Shown here piece by piece: positions 50,050 through 56,026 of a DNA stretch of 56,026 nucleotides (positions are counted from its first letter, which is position 1; every line of letters begins with the position of its first letter). A model generated the notes under the pieces. It had not been told where the DNA came from, ran no database searches, and was given only the letters and a program-made list of their open reading frames with translations. The DNA is from DASSWG01 sp035705295 (GTDB taxonomy: Bacteria; Bacteroidota; Bacteroidia; Flavobacteriales; Flavobacteriaceae): positions 1 to 56,026 of the forward strand of contig DASSWG010000070.1 in the NCBI GenBank assembly GCA_035705295.1, written 5' to 3'. The position numbers were made by a program, and so were the translations under genes.

Positions 50050-50583
50050 TCATTTGACGTGAAACGTGTCCCTTTTCCAATTTTTGGGATTGTTTTGGAT
50101 ATAATTGGAAATGTTTTGAAACGATTTTTCATTTCGAATGATATGGTCGTGGTACCGCGACTGCCATGCAAAATCAGGATTGATATTACGTGCATTTTTG
50201 GTTACCCCAATTTTAAATCCACGAATGATGGACGCCAAATTTTTCGATTGTGGACCGAATTTGTTTTTTGTGGCCGATGGTAGATCCGCAAAATTTTGCG
50301 GCTCTACGTCCGGTTTATCAATTTGAACAATTCCATGTACGTGGTTTGGCATGACAATGTGGGGGTGCAATTTCACAAATGGAAAATGAACAGGTATTTC
50401 CAGCCAATATTTTTCCGCCATTACCCCGATTTTGGAAAATTCCATTTTTCCGCGAACCACGTTCCCAAAATAATATCTCCTGTTTTTCAAACAAATCGTA
50501 ACAAAATACAACGCGTTCCATCCGTAATCCCAGTTTTTTAGACGGGTGGTTTCTATTCTATATTTATTTTTGAATTTTGTCAT
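50050..50583 (-). CDS. REP-associated tyrosine transposase (RAYT)
   Basis: 177 residues. A Y1 (IS200-like) single-domain transposase: WNALYFVTICLKNRRYYFG, the HUH motif in HIVMPNHVHGIV, and a C-terminal helix with YHDHIIRNEKSFQNISNYI carrying a conserved Tyr-type pattern. Such transposases mobilise single-stranded palindromic REP elements rather than themselves. The segment VEPQNFADL in the middle is encoded by a REP-like palindrome, and a second, related palindrome lies 70 bases upstream at the 3' end of the neighbouring gene. It is on the opposite strand to folK-dNK. Confidence 0.9.
   Translation of the reverse strand: MTKFKNKYRIETTRLKNWDYGWNALYFVTICLKNRRYYFGNVVRGKMEFSKIGVMAEKYWLEIPVHFPFVKLHPHIVMPNHVHGIVQIDKPDVEPQNFADLPSATKNKFGPQSKNLASIIRGFKIGVTKNARNINPDFAWQSRYHDHIIRNEKSFQNISNYIQNNPKNWKRDTFHVK
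50280..50307. repeat. REP-like palindrome inside the RAYT gene
   Basis: 28 bases, starting GTAGATCCGCAAAA and ending TTTTGCGGCTCTAC, 14-base arms with one mismatch. It encodes VEPQNFADL in the transposase. It has the same layout (GTAGAG, core CAAnATnTTG, CTCTAC) as the copy at 50653-50676. Confidence 0.85.
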
Positions 50584-50652
50584 GTTGTCCCATAAATATA
50601 CTGTTTTCTATGGAAATATGGTTTTTGGGTGGTGAAGGCGCAAAATCTTGTA

Positions 50653-50676
50653 AGAGGCACAAAATCTTGTGCCTCT
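50653..50676. repeat. REP-like palindrome at the 3' end of the RNA methyltransferase gene
   Basis: AGAGGCACAA (50653-50662), loop AATC, TTGTGCCTCT (50667-50676); perfect 10-base arms. A truncated copy (GCGCAAAATCTTG) precedes it. The last bases, with C at 50678, contribute the TAG stop of the methyltransferase gene. It lies 70 bases upstream of the RAYT start. Confidence 0.85.
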
Positions 50677-51208
50677 ACGATTTACTTAAAAAACCCCAAA
50701 CCACAACCCCAACACTCACCGAAACGTTCAACGAATGTTTGCTGCCCATTTGTGGGATTTCCAACACCCCATCGCTGGCGTTGATCACTTCTTGTTGCAC
50801 ACCTTTGACCTCGTTGCCAAAAACCAGGGCGTAGGTTTGCCCGGTTTCGGGCGAAAAATCGTTCAACATCGTTGCGTTTTCGGCCTGTTCCACAGAAAGG
50901 ACGTGGATATTTTGTTGTTGTAATTTTTTCACAACTTCCAATGTGTTTTTCGCATATTCCCAATCCACCGTTTCTGTAGCGCCCAAAGCGGTTTTCCGAA
51001 TATCTTTGTGCGGGGGCGTCGCCGTGATGCCGCAGAGGTAAATTTTTTTGAGCAAAAATGCATCGGCGGTGCGGAACACCGACCCCACGTTGTGCAAACT
51101 ACGGATGTTGTCCAGCACTATAATGAGCGGGGTTTTTGGCGCTTCCTTAAAATCTTCGATCGATTTTCGGCCGAGCTCTTCGTTTTTTAACTTGCGGTTT
51201 TTCTGCAT
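50675..51208 (-). CDS. SpoU-type RNA 2'-O-methyltransferase
   Basis: 177 residues. SpoU motifs in order: NIRSLHNVGSVFRTADAF, ALVFGNEVKGVQQEVI, EIPQMGSKHSLNVSVSVGVV. It methylates ribose 2'-O in tRNA or rRNA using S-adenosylmethionine within a trefoil knot. The exact site (TrmH/TrmL/RlmB type) is not evident. The stop codon TAG is taken from the REP-like palindrome. Neighbour of mutS across a divergent hypothetical gene, as seen in other Flavobacteriia. Confidence 0.92.
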   Translation of the reverse strand: MQKNRKLKNEELGRKSIEDFKEAPKTPLIIVLDNIRSLHNVGSVFRTADAFLLKKIYLCGITATPPHKDIRKTALGATETVDWEYAKNTLEVVKKLQQQNIHVLSVEQAENATMLNDFSPETGQTYALVFGNEVKGVQQEVINASDGVLEIPQMGSKHSLNVSVSVGVVVWGFLSKS

Positions 51209-51259
51209 TTAATTTTTGTAAACCTCAAAATTACAAAAAACAAACATCGACTGCCTTTT

Positions 51260-51925
51260 TTACGATTCTTTTAGTAATATATAAGCGTCAATCAGCTCGG
51301 ACATTTTGTCATGTTCAAATTCTTTGTTTTTTATTCTTTTGACAAAACTTTCATTATCAGAAAAATAGATGGACGAATATTTTCTAAACTTCTTTTCTTT
51401 TCCAATTATTTTTGCTCCATAAGACAGCGAAGTAATAATGGTCGGGGCAACTTCATTTGGTCGTTTTAGAAGTAAGAATATGTCGGCCCAGGTGCCGGTT
51501 CTATCAACTGTTTTTGCGATCATAATTCCTTGTTTGTTGATGATATAGCTTTGTGCGTGGCAGTAAAAATCAATTTTTGGATGGTGATATTTCAACAAAA
51601 GCCAAACCTTTTTATCGATTATGTTCTCCCGAACTTTACCAAAAGACCTTAATATTCTTCGGGTTTTTGTCCTCACCAAAAGATATTTGTTCCCACTCTC
51701 GGTAATGTAGAGCGCCTTGTCAATTTCTTTGTTTTTTATTTTTTTTGACTTTTGATTTTTAGCACTTTTAAACCTTATCGAGTTGTCCAAAAGTTTGTTT
51801 GATGGAAGTTGGGCAAACCCCTCCAAAGTTTCTCCGCTAACCAGTGCTATTTTTGCTTTGTAATAATCATTGGCTTGGGCATTAAAAAAGCATAAAACAA
51901 ATAATAAAGTAAAAATACATTTCAT
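51260..51925 (-). CDS. Hypothetical secreted protein
   Basis: 221 residues. Signal peptide 1-18 (IFTLLFVLCFFNAQA), then a Lys-rich protein without a family that I recognise: ALVSGETLEGFAQLPSNK, NKEIDKALYITESGNKYLLV, VWLLLKYHHPKIDFYCHAQSYI. Periplasmic or secreted. Stands between the RNA methyltransferase and mutS. Confidence 0.8.
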   Translation of the reverse strand: MKCIFTLLFVLCFFNAQANDYYKAKIALVSGETLEGFAQLPSNKLLDNSIRFKSAKNQKSKKIKNKEIDKALYITESGNKYLLVRTKTRRILRSFGKVRENIIDKKVWLLLKYHHPKIDFYCHAQSYIINKQGIMIAKTVDRTGTWADIFLLLKRPNEVAPTIITSLSYGAKIIGKEKKFRKYSSIYFSDNESFVKRIKNKEFEHDKMSELIDAYILLKES

Positions 51926-52081
51926 AATAGATGGTTTTTTAATTGAAAATCGATTTGATTAATTGGTCATAAATGTATTATTTTTTTGAACAACAATTAA
52001 AAATGTCTTTGCATATTGAAGAAGCACAAAGATATTTTTTAAAGAAAAATCTTTATTTTAGCATTCGCAAAAAAACACGAT

Positions 52082-54715
52082 TTGTCCACAAAAACTGCCA
52101 AAAAAACCACGCCTTTGATGAAGCAGTACAATGCCATCAAAGGGAAATATCCCGATGCGCTGTTGCTGTTCCGTGTAGGCGATTTTTATGAAACCTTTGG
52201 GGAAGACGCGGTGCGTGCCGCCCGGATTTTGAATATCGTGCTTACCAACCGGAACAACGGCGGTGAACGTACCGAATTGGCAGGTTTTCCGCATCATTCC
52301 TTGAACTCCTATTTGCCCAAATTGGTCAAGGCGGGTGAGCGCGTTGCGATTTGCGACCAACTCGAAGACCCGAAACAAACCAAAAAAATCGTGAAACGCG
52401 GGGTGACCGAATTGGTGACACCCGGCGTGGCGATGAACGATGAAGTGCTGCAAAGCAAATCGAACAATTTTTTGTGCGCCGTCCATTTCGGTGCTTCGAC
52501 AAGCTCAGCAGCCCCAAAAAATTGTGGCATTGCTTTTTTGGACGTTTCCACTGGCGAGTTTTTGACTGCGGAAGGAAACACCGAATACTTGGACAAACTT
52601 TTACAAAATTTTTCCCCGAGCGAAATTTTGGTTTCCAAAAACGATAAAAAACGCTTCGCGGAAATTTTTGGGGAAGATTTTCACTTGTTCTTTTTGGAAG
52701 ATTGGCTTTTCAAACCCGATTATGCCAATGAAACCTTGAACCGGCATTTTAAAACCAGTTCGTTGAAAGGTTTTGGGGTGGAAAATTTGGAGGAAGGAAA
52801 AATTGCTTCAGGCGCGGTTTTGTACTATCTGAATGAAACCCAGCATCACAAATTGCAGCACATCACCCGGATTTCGAGAATTTCGCAAGAAGAATATGTG
52901 TGGATGGACCGGTTCACCGTTCGCAATTTGGAACTCTATCGTTCGACCGCGCAAAATGCGGTGACTTTGTTGGATGTCATCGATAAAACCATTTCACCGA
53001 TGGGCGGAAGAATGCTGAAGCGTTGGTTGGCTTTGCCGTTGAAAAATTCAGAAAAAATAGAACAACGCCACGAAGCGGTGGGGTTTTTCCTGAAAAGCAC
53101 CGCAATTCAACAAAAAATACAAGGGCAAATAAAAAAAATCGGTGATTTGGAACGATTGATATCCAAAGTGGCCACCCAAAAAATCAGTCCGCGCGAAACG
53201 GTGCAGTTGAAGAATTCAATGGAAGCCATCGTTCCTATCAAAACCCAAACTTCGAAATGCGACAATGAAGCCCTGAAACTGATTTCCGAAAAATTGCAAT
53301 CCTGTGAATTGCTGCGTACAAAAATCAAAGAATGTCTTCGTGAGGAAGCGCCTGTGAACATTTTAAAAGGAAATTCCATAGCCGAAGGTTTTTCCGAAGA
53401 ACTGGACGAACTGCGGGAAATTGCATTTTCGGGGAAAGATTATTTGGACAATATGTTGAAACGCGAAATTGAGGCCACGGGAATTTCCAGCTTAAAAATC
53501 GCCAGCAACAACGTGTTCGGATATTATATTGAAGTGCGAAATGTCCATAAAAACAAAGTCCCGGATACCTGGATACGAAAACAAACTTTGGTGAACGCCG
53601 AACGCTACATCACCGAGGAATTGAAAGAATACGAGGCAAAAATATTGGGCGCCGAAGAAAAAATCTTACAACTGGAGCAGGATATTTTTCAAAAATTGGT
53701 GGTTTGGATGCGGGATTATATTGAACCGGTGCAACAAAATGCTTTGCTCATTGCTCGGTTGGATTGTCTTTGTGGATTTGCACAATTGGCACGGGAAGAA
53801 AATTATTGCCGCCCCAAAATCACCAGTGGTTTTGAGCTGAACATAACCGAAGGCCGTCATCCGGTCATCGAAAAACAATTACCACCCGGCGAAGCCTATA
53901 TTTCCAACGATGTTTTTTTGGATCGGGAAGAGCAACAAATAATGATGATCACCGGGCCGAATATGAGCGGGAAATCGGCACTTTTACGGCAAACCGCCTT
54001 GATTGTTTTGTTGGCGCAAATGGGAAGTTTCGTTCCCGCAAAAGCAGCTGAAATCGGTTTGGTCGATAAAATTTTCACACGGGTGGGTGCGAGCGACAAC
54101 ATTTCGATGGGCGAGTCCACCTTTATGGTCGAGATGAACGAAACGGCCAATATTTTGAACAATTTGTCCGAACGAAGTTTGGTGTTGCTGGACGAAATCG
54201 GCCGTGGCACGAGCACCTATGATGGTATTTCCATTGCTTGGGCCATCAGCGAATATTTGCACGAGCATCCAAGCAAAGCAAAAACCCTGTTCGCCACGCA
54301 TTATCACGAGTTGAACGAAATGTCGGAAACTTTTCCACGGATAAAAAATTATAACGTTTCGGTGAAGGAATTGAAGGACAACGTGCTTTTTTTGCGGAAA
54401 CTGCAGCCTGGCGGCAGTGAACACAGTTTTGGTATCCACGTGGCAAAAATGGCCGGAATGCCCCAGCACGTTTTGCACCGCGCGAACAAAATTTTGAAAA
54501 AACTCGAAAAATCGCACGGAAGCGAAGAGTTGAGCGGTCAGTTGAAATCGGCAGCGGAACAAGAACATCAATTAAGTTTTTTCAAATTGGACGATCCTTT
54601 GCTGGAGGAGATAAAGGAAGAAATCGCAAACCTTGATATTGACACACTGACCCCGGTCGAAGCCTTGATGAAACTCAACGAACTAAAAAGAATGCTGTTT
54701 TCAAAGAAGGAATGA
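52082..54715 (+). CDS. mutS: DNA mismatch repair protein MutS
   Basis: 877 residues with a TTG start at 52082. Mismatch-binding Phe-x-Glu at F35-Y-E37 in LLFRVGDFYETFGEDA; Walker A in MITGPNMSGKSALLRQ and Walker B in LVLLDEIGRGTSTYDG; signature FMVEMNETANIL and ATHYHELNEM. It recognises mismatches and recruits MutL. Residues around 137-146 (GASTSSAAPK) are an in-frame insertion from the CTTCGACAAGCTCAG repeat, placed within the connector region, where related proteins go from VHFG to the next strand directly. Confidence 0.97.
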   Translation: MSTKTAKKTTPLMKQYNAIKGKYPDALLLFRVGDFYETFGEDAVRAARILNIVLTNRNNGGERTELAGFPHHSLNSYLPKLVKAGERVAICDQLEDPKQTKKIVKRGVTELVTPGVAMNDEVLQSKSNNFLCAVHFGASTSSAAPKNCGIAFLDVSTGEFLTAEGNTEYLDKLLQNFSPSEILVSKNDKKRFAEIFGEDFHLFFLEDWLFKPDYANETLNRHFKTSSLKGFGVENLEEGKIASGAVLYYLNETQHHKLQHITRISRISQEEYVWMDRFTVRNLELYRSTAQNAVTLLDVIDKTISPMGGRMLKRWLALPLKNSEKIEQRHEAVGFFLKSTAIQQKIQGQIKKIGDLERLISKVATQKISPRETVQLKNSMEAIVPIKTQTSKCDNEALKLISEKLQSCELLRTKIKECLREEAPVNILKGNSIAEGFSEELDELREIAFSGKDYLDNMLKREIEATGISSLKIASNNVFGYYIEVRNVHKNKVPDTWIRKQTLVNAERYITEELKEYEAKILGAEEKILQLEQDIFQKLVVWMRDYIEPVQQNALLIARLDCLCGFAQLAREENYCRPKITSGFELNITEGRHPVIEKQLPPGEAYISNDVFLDREEQQIMMITGPNMSGKSALLRQTALIVLLAQMGSFVPAKAAEIGLVDKIFTRVGASDNISMGESTFMVEMNETANILNNLSERSLVLLDEIGRGTSTYDGISIAWAISEYLHEHPSKAKTLFATHYHELNEMSETFPRIKNYNVSVKELKDNVLFLRKLQPGGSEHSFGIHVAKMAGMPQHVLHRANKILKKLEKSHGSEELSGQLKSAAEQEHQLSFFKLDDPLLEEIKEEIANLDIDTLTPVEALMKLNELKRMLFSKKE
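52494..52508 (+). repeat. CTTCGACAAGCTCAG repeat inside mutS
   Basis: 15 bases, partly self-complementary, encoding residues ASTSSA in MutS. The same sequence is widely known as an intergenic repeat in other bacterial genomes. It interrupts MutS between VHF and the following IAFLDVSTGEF. Confidence 0.75.
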
Positions 54716-54808
54716 ACTGTGGGTATGAGTGATTTTAAAGATGAAATTTTTTTCAGCGGGCATCCTATTTTGTCCATAATCCAACGCTTAATATTTCCCC
54801 AAATAATG

Positions 54809-54839
54809 TTTGGACAAAAGGGGAAAAAGATTAAATTTG
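54809..54839 (+). promoter_or_regulatory. Promoter of the tRNA-Gly gene
   Basis: TTTG (54809-54812), 19-base spacer, TAAATTTG (54832-54839): an excellent match to the Bacteroidota consensus TTTG-N19-TAnnTTTG, 33 bases before the tRNA. The 90 bases between mutS and this box show nothing else. Confidence 0.75.
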
Positions 54840-54871
54840 CATCCGCAATAAAGTTCTTGCATATAAAAAAC

Positions 54872-54944
54872 GCGAAAATAGCTCAGTTGGTAGAGCGCCA
54901 CCTTGCCAAGGTGGAGGTCGCGGGTTCGAATCCCGTTTTTCGCT
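54872..54944 (+). tRNA. tRNA-Gly (anticodon GCC)
   Basis: 73 bases. Acceptor GCGAAAA pairs with TTTTCGC, discriminator T; D-arm GCTCAGTTGGTAGAGC; anticodon stem CCACC/GGTGG with anticodon GCC at 54905-54907; T-arm CGGGTTCGAATCCCG. CCA is not encoded. The discriminator T is normal for glycine. Confidence 0.96.
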
Positions 54945-54964
54945 CATTGCGAAAGCGAATTTCT

Positions 54965-55005
54965 GAGGTCGCGGGTTCCCCCGAGGCTTCGGGGCCGTTT
55001 TTCTC
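54965..55005 (+). pseudogene. Duplicated 3' half of tRNA-Gly interrupted by a palindrome
   Basis: GAGGTCGCGGGTTC at 54965-54978 repeats tRNA-Gly 54914-54927; CCGTTTTTCTC at 54995-55005 repeats CCGTTTTTCGCTC from the acceptor end with two bases lost. In place of the T-loop bases GAATC stands CCCCGAGGCTTCGGGG (54979-54994). It cannot be a working tRNA. Confidence 0.88.
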
Positions 55006-55052
55006 TAAAATTCCCGTTAAGGGATTTTTTTTTCGGTAAATTTACCGAATCG

Positions 55053-55137
55053 GCTCGGGTGGTGGAATTGGTAGACACGTTGGACTTAAAATCCAATGGC
55101 CATCATGGCCTTACGGGTTCAAGTCCCGTCCCGAGTA
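55053..55137 (+). tRNA. tRNA-Leu (anticodon TAA)
   Basis: 85 bases with a long variable arm, as expected for Leu. Acceptor GCTCGGG pairs with CCCGAGT (one G-U), discriminator A; anticodon stem TTGGA/TCCAA with TAA at 55087-55089; variable arm ATGGCCATCATGGCC; T-arm ACGGGTTCAAGTCCCGT. CCA not encoded. A perfect palindrome CGGTAAATTTACCG (55034-55047) lies directly upstream. Confidence 0.95.
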
Positions 55138-55190
55138 CATAAGCCCTTTTGATCCTATGGATTTGGAGGGTTTTTTGTTTCCATTGCACA

Positions 55191-55219
55191 AAAAAAGCCT
55201 TCAAACGGAAGGCCTTTTT
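55191..55219. terminator. Bidirectional terminator
   Basis: GCCTTC (55197-55202), loop AAACG, GAAGGC (55208-55213), flanked by an A-run and a T-run. It serves the lipoprotein gene (minus strand) and possibly the tRNA-Leu transcript (plus strand). Confidence 0.75.
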
Positions 55220-55239
55220 AAAATTGAAAAAACAAGGGT

Positions 55240-55479
55240 TTACATTTGGTTGTTCTCCATTTGTTCTTCTACTTTTTCCTCTGCGCGCTCTTCTTCCAAC
55301 TCTTGGTCAATTTCGTCCACGCCTTCTTCAATGGTTTCCGCTGTTGCTTCCGCGGCATTTTCAATATCTTCGCCAACGGCCTCTGCTGCGTCCCCCACTT
55401 TTTCGCCGGTGGTTTCGCGACAGGAGGCAATGGAAAGGACAAATGAAAGCGCCATTAAACTCATTACTATTTTTTTCAT
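55240..55479 (-). CDS. Small acidic lipoprotein
   Basis: 79 residues. Lipoprotein signal IVMSLMALSFVLSIASC (Cys at 20), then an almost entirely acidic and alanine-rich helix (EAVGEDIENAAEATAETIEE, DQELEEERAEEKVEE). Probably anchored to the membrane facing the periplasm. Similar tiny lipoproteins are frequent in Bacteroidota; function unknown. Confidence 0.85.
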   Translation of the reverse strand: MKKIVMSLMALSFVLSIASCRETTGEKVGDAAEAVGEDIENAAEATAETIEEGVDEIDQELEEERAEEKVEEQMENNQM

Positions 55480-55571
55480 GTTTTTGGTTTTTTGATTAGA
55501 AAGTAAATGTAGTTATTTTGTTTTTTCAATGCACTTTAAAACTAAAAAAAAATCTTTTTTGTTTTAAAAAT

Positions 55572-55624
55572 GGGAAATAATCCTTTTTAAAAAGGGAATA
55601 TTTCCATAAAAATGAATATCTTTG
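55572..55624 (+). promoter_or_regulatory. Promoter and palindromic operator of the S24-type regulator
   Basis: GGGAAATAATCC (55572-55583) and GGGAATATTTCC (55594-55605) are near-perfect inverted arms around the centre TTTTTAAAAA; the -7 box TATCTTTG lies at 55617-55624, five bases before the ATG. The layout suits autorepression by the encoded helix-turn-helix protein. Confidence 0.55.
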
Positions 55625-55628
55625 GAAT

Positions 55629-56026
55629 ATGCAATCAAACTTGCCCATAGAAATAAAGCGGTTTAAGGAGGTTAGGGAAAATAATCATTTCACCCAGTCG
55701 GAATTTGCGGAGGTGTTGGGGATCAAAAACACCACTGCGGATATTGAACGCGGAAAAACCAAGCTTTCGGGAAAAGTGGTTGCCGAATTGTTGAGGCAAT
55801 TTGAAATAAACCCTTTGTGGTTGTTTGGGGAAAGTTCGCTCCAATATTTAAAAACCACAAAAACGGAGGTGTTGCCAAAATTGGTGAGCGTAAATTCAGT
55901 TGGTTCTGAAAATATTTTGTTGGTCAACCAAAAAGCGGCTGCGGGCTACCCACAAAATATTCAAGATGTGGAATGGTACGCGCAACTTCCCGCATTTGAC
56001 ATTCCTTTGCCGCAATATCGCAATGC
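55629..56026 (+). CDS. XRE-type HTH / S24 peptidase-like regulator, N-terminal part
   Basis: First 132 residues from ATG 55629; the rest is beyond the right edge. An XRE-type helix-turn-helix occupies 8-65 (IKRFKEVRENNHFTQSEFAEVLG, ADIERGKTKLSG). It is followed by NQKAAAGYPQNIQDVEWYAQLP, where Ala-Gly in the AAAGY context is the expected self-cleavage site of LexA/CI-type S24 proteins. Such regulators are repressors cleaved upon DNA damage. The catalytic Ser-Lys part cannot be seen. Confidence 0.88.
   Translation, partial: MQSNLPIEIKRFKEVRENNHFTQSEFAEVLGIKNTTADIERGKTKLSGKVVAELLRQFEINPLWLFGESSLQYLKTTKTEVLPKLVSVNSVGSENILLVNQKAAAGYPQNIQDVEWYAQLPAFDIPLPQYRN

Noticed and set aside
54872..55137. 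Prophage or genomic island at the tRNA-Gly/tRNA-Leu genes
   Set aside because: A tRNA remnant and an S24-type regulator lie nearby, but no integrase, structural or replication genes are present, and S24-type regulators are also ordinary chromosomal genes in this group.

Overview
The window reads as chromosomal DNA of a member of the Flavobacteriia (Bacteroidota). Signs of this are two large secreted proteins with type IX secretion (T9SS) C-terminal sorting domains, a short 287-residue primary sigma factor, Bacteroidota-type promoters (TTTG-N19-TAnnTTTG), a FolK-deoxynucleoside kinase fusion and PaaZ with an extra C-terminal domain. I do not name a genus. No rRNA operon, CRISPR array, complete prophage or classical insertion sequence is visible.

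Layout. 1-3846 (minus strand): two TPM-domain proteins, LemA, a MerR regulator, a PH-like membrane protein, a guanine-deaminase-type enzyme and an M23 peptidase, divergent from alaS (4004-6628). 7104-18107: lower phenylacetate pathway (paaH, paaI, paaJ, paaZ, a crotonase, paaY), interrupted by two four-helix-bundle genes, a ribbon-helix-helix/MazF-type pair and a T9SS-exported protein; the paaABCDE epoxidase and paaK ligase genes are absent. 18212-22098: E2 and fused E1 of a 2-oxoacid dehydrogenase, with a frameshifted GxxExxY gene between them. 22212-24031: esterase and VOC genes followed by a stray second 3' end of E1. 24122-28699: a 1525-residue BspA-type repeat protein. 28760-36059: DUF4136 lipoprotein, urocanate hydratase, DUF5522 protein, a HExxH protein, an ACC-deaminase-like enzyme, a LysM glucosaminidase, hemL and a broken toxin-antitoxin pair. 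36088-44975: GH3-like enzyme, DUF2797 protein, and a long minus-strand run (rpsU, GNAT, M20 amidohydrolase, two PLP racemases, GT9, secreted protein). 45096-56026: rpoD, an AsmA protein, folK-dNK, a REP-associated tyrosine transposase (RAYT), an RNA methyltransferase, mutS, tRNA-Gly, tRNA-Leu, a small lipoprotein and an S24-type regulator cut by the right edge.

The most unusual aspect is the short repeats. Three small genes (two four-helix-bundle genes and the GxxExxY nuclease-like gene) each sit between a pair of inverted repeats; in two cases the left repeat contains or overlaps the upstream gene's stop codon and in the third it ends one base before it. The three repeat pairs differ in sequence but the architecture is the same, so I treat them as candidate minimal cassettes. 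In addition, short palindromes or simple repeats lie in frame inside alaS, mutS, folK-dNK, hutU, the DUF5522 gene, both 2-oxoacid dehydrogenase genes and the RAYT gene itself, and one lies in the T-loop of a duplicated tRNA-Gly 3' half.

All family assignments are from recognised motifs and gene order; no database search was run.
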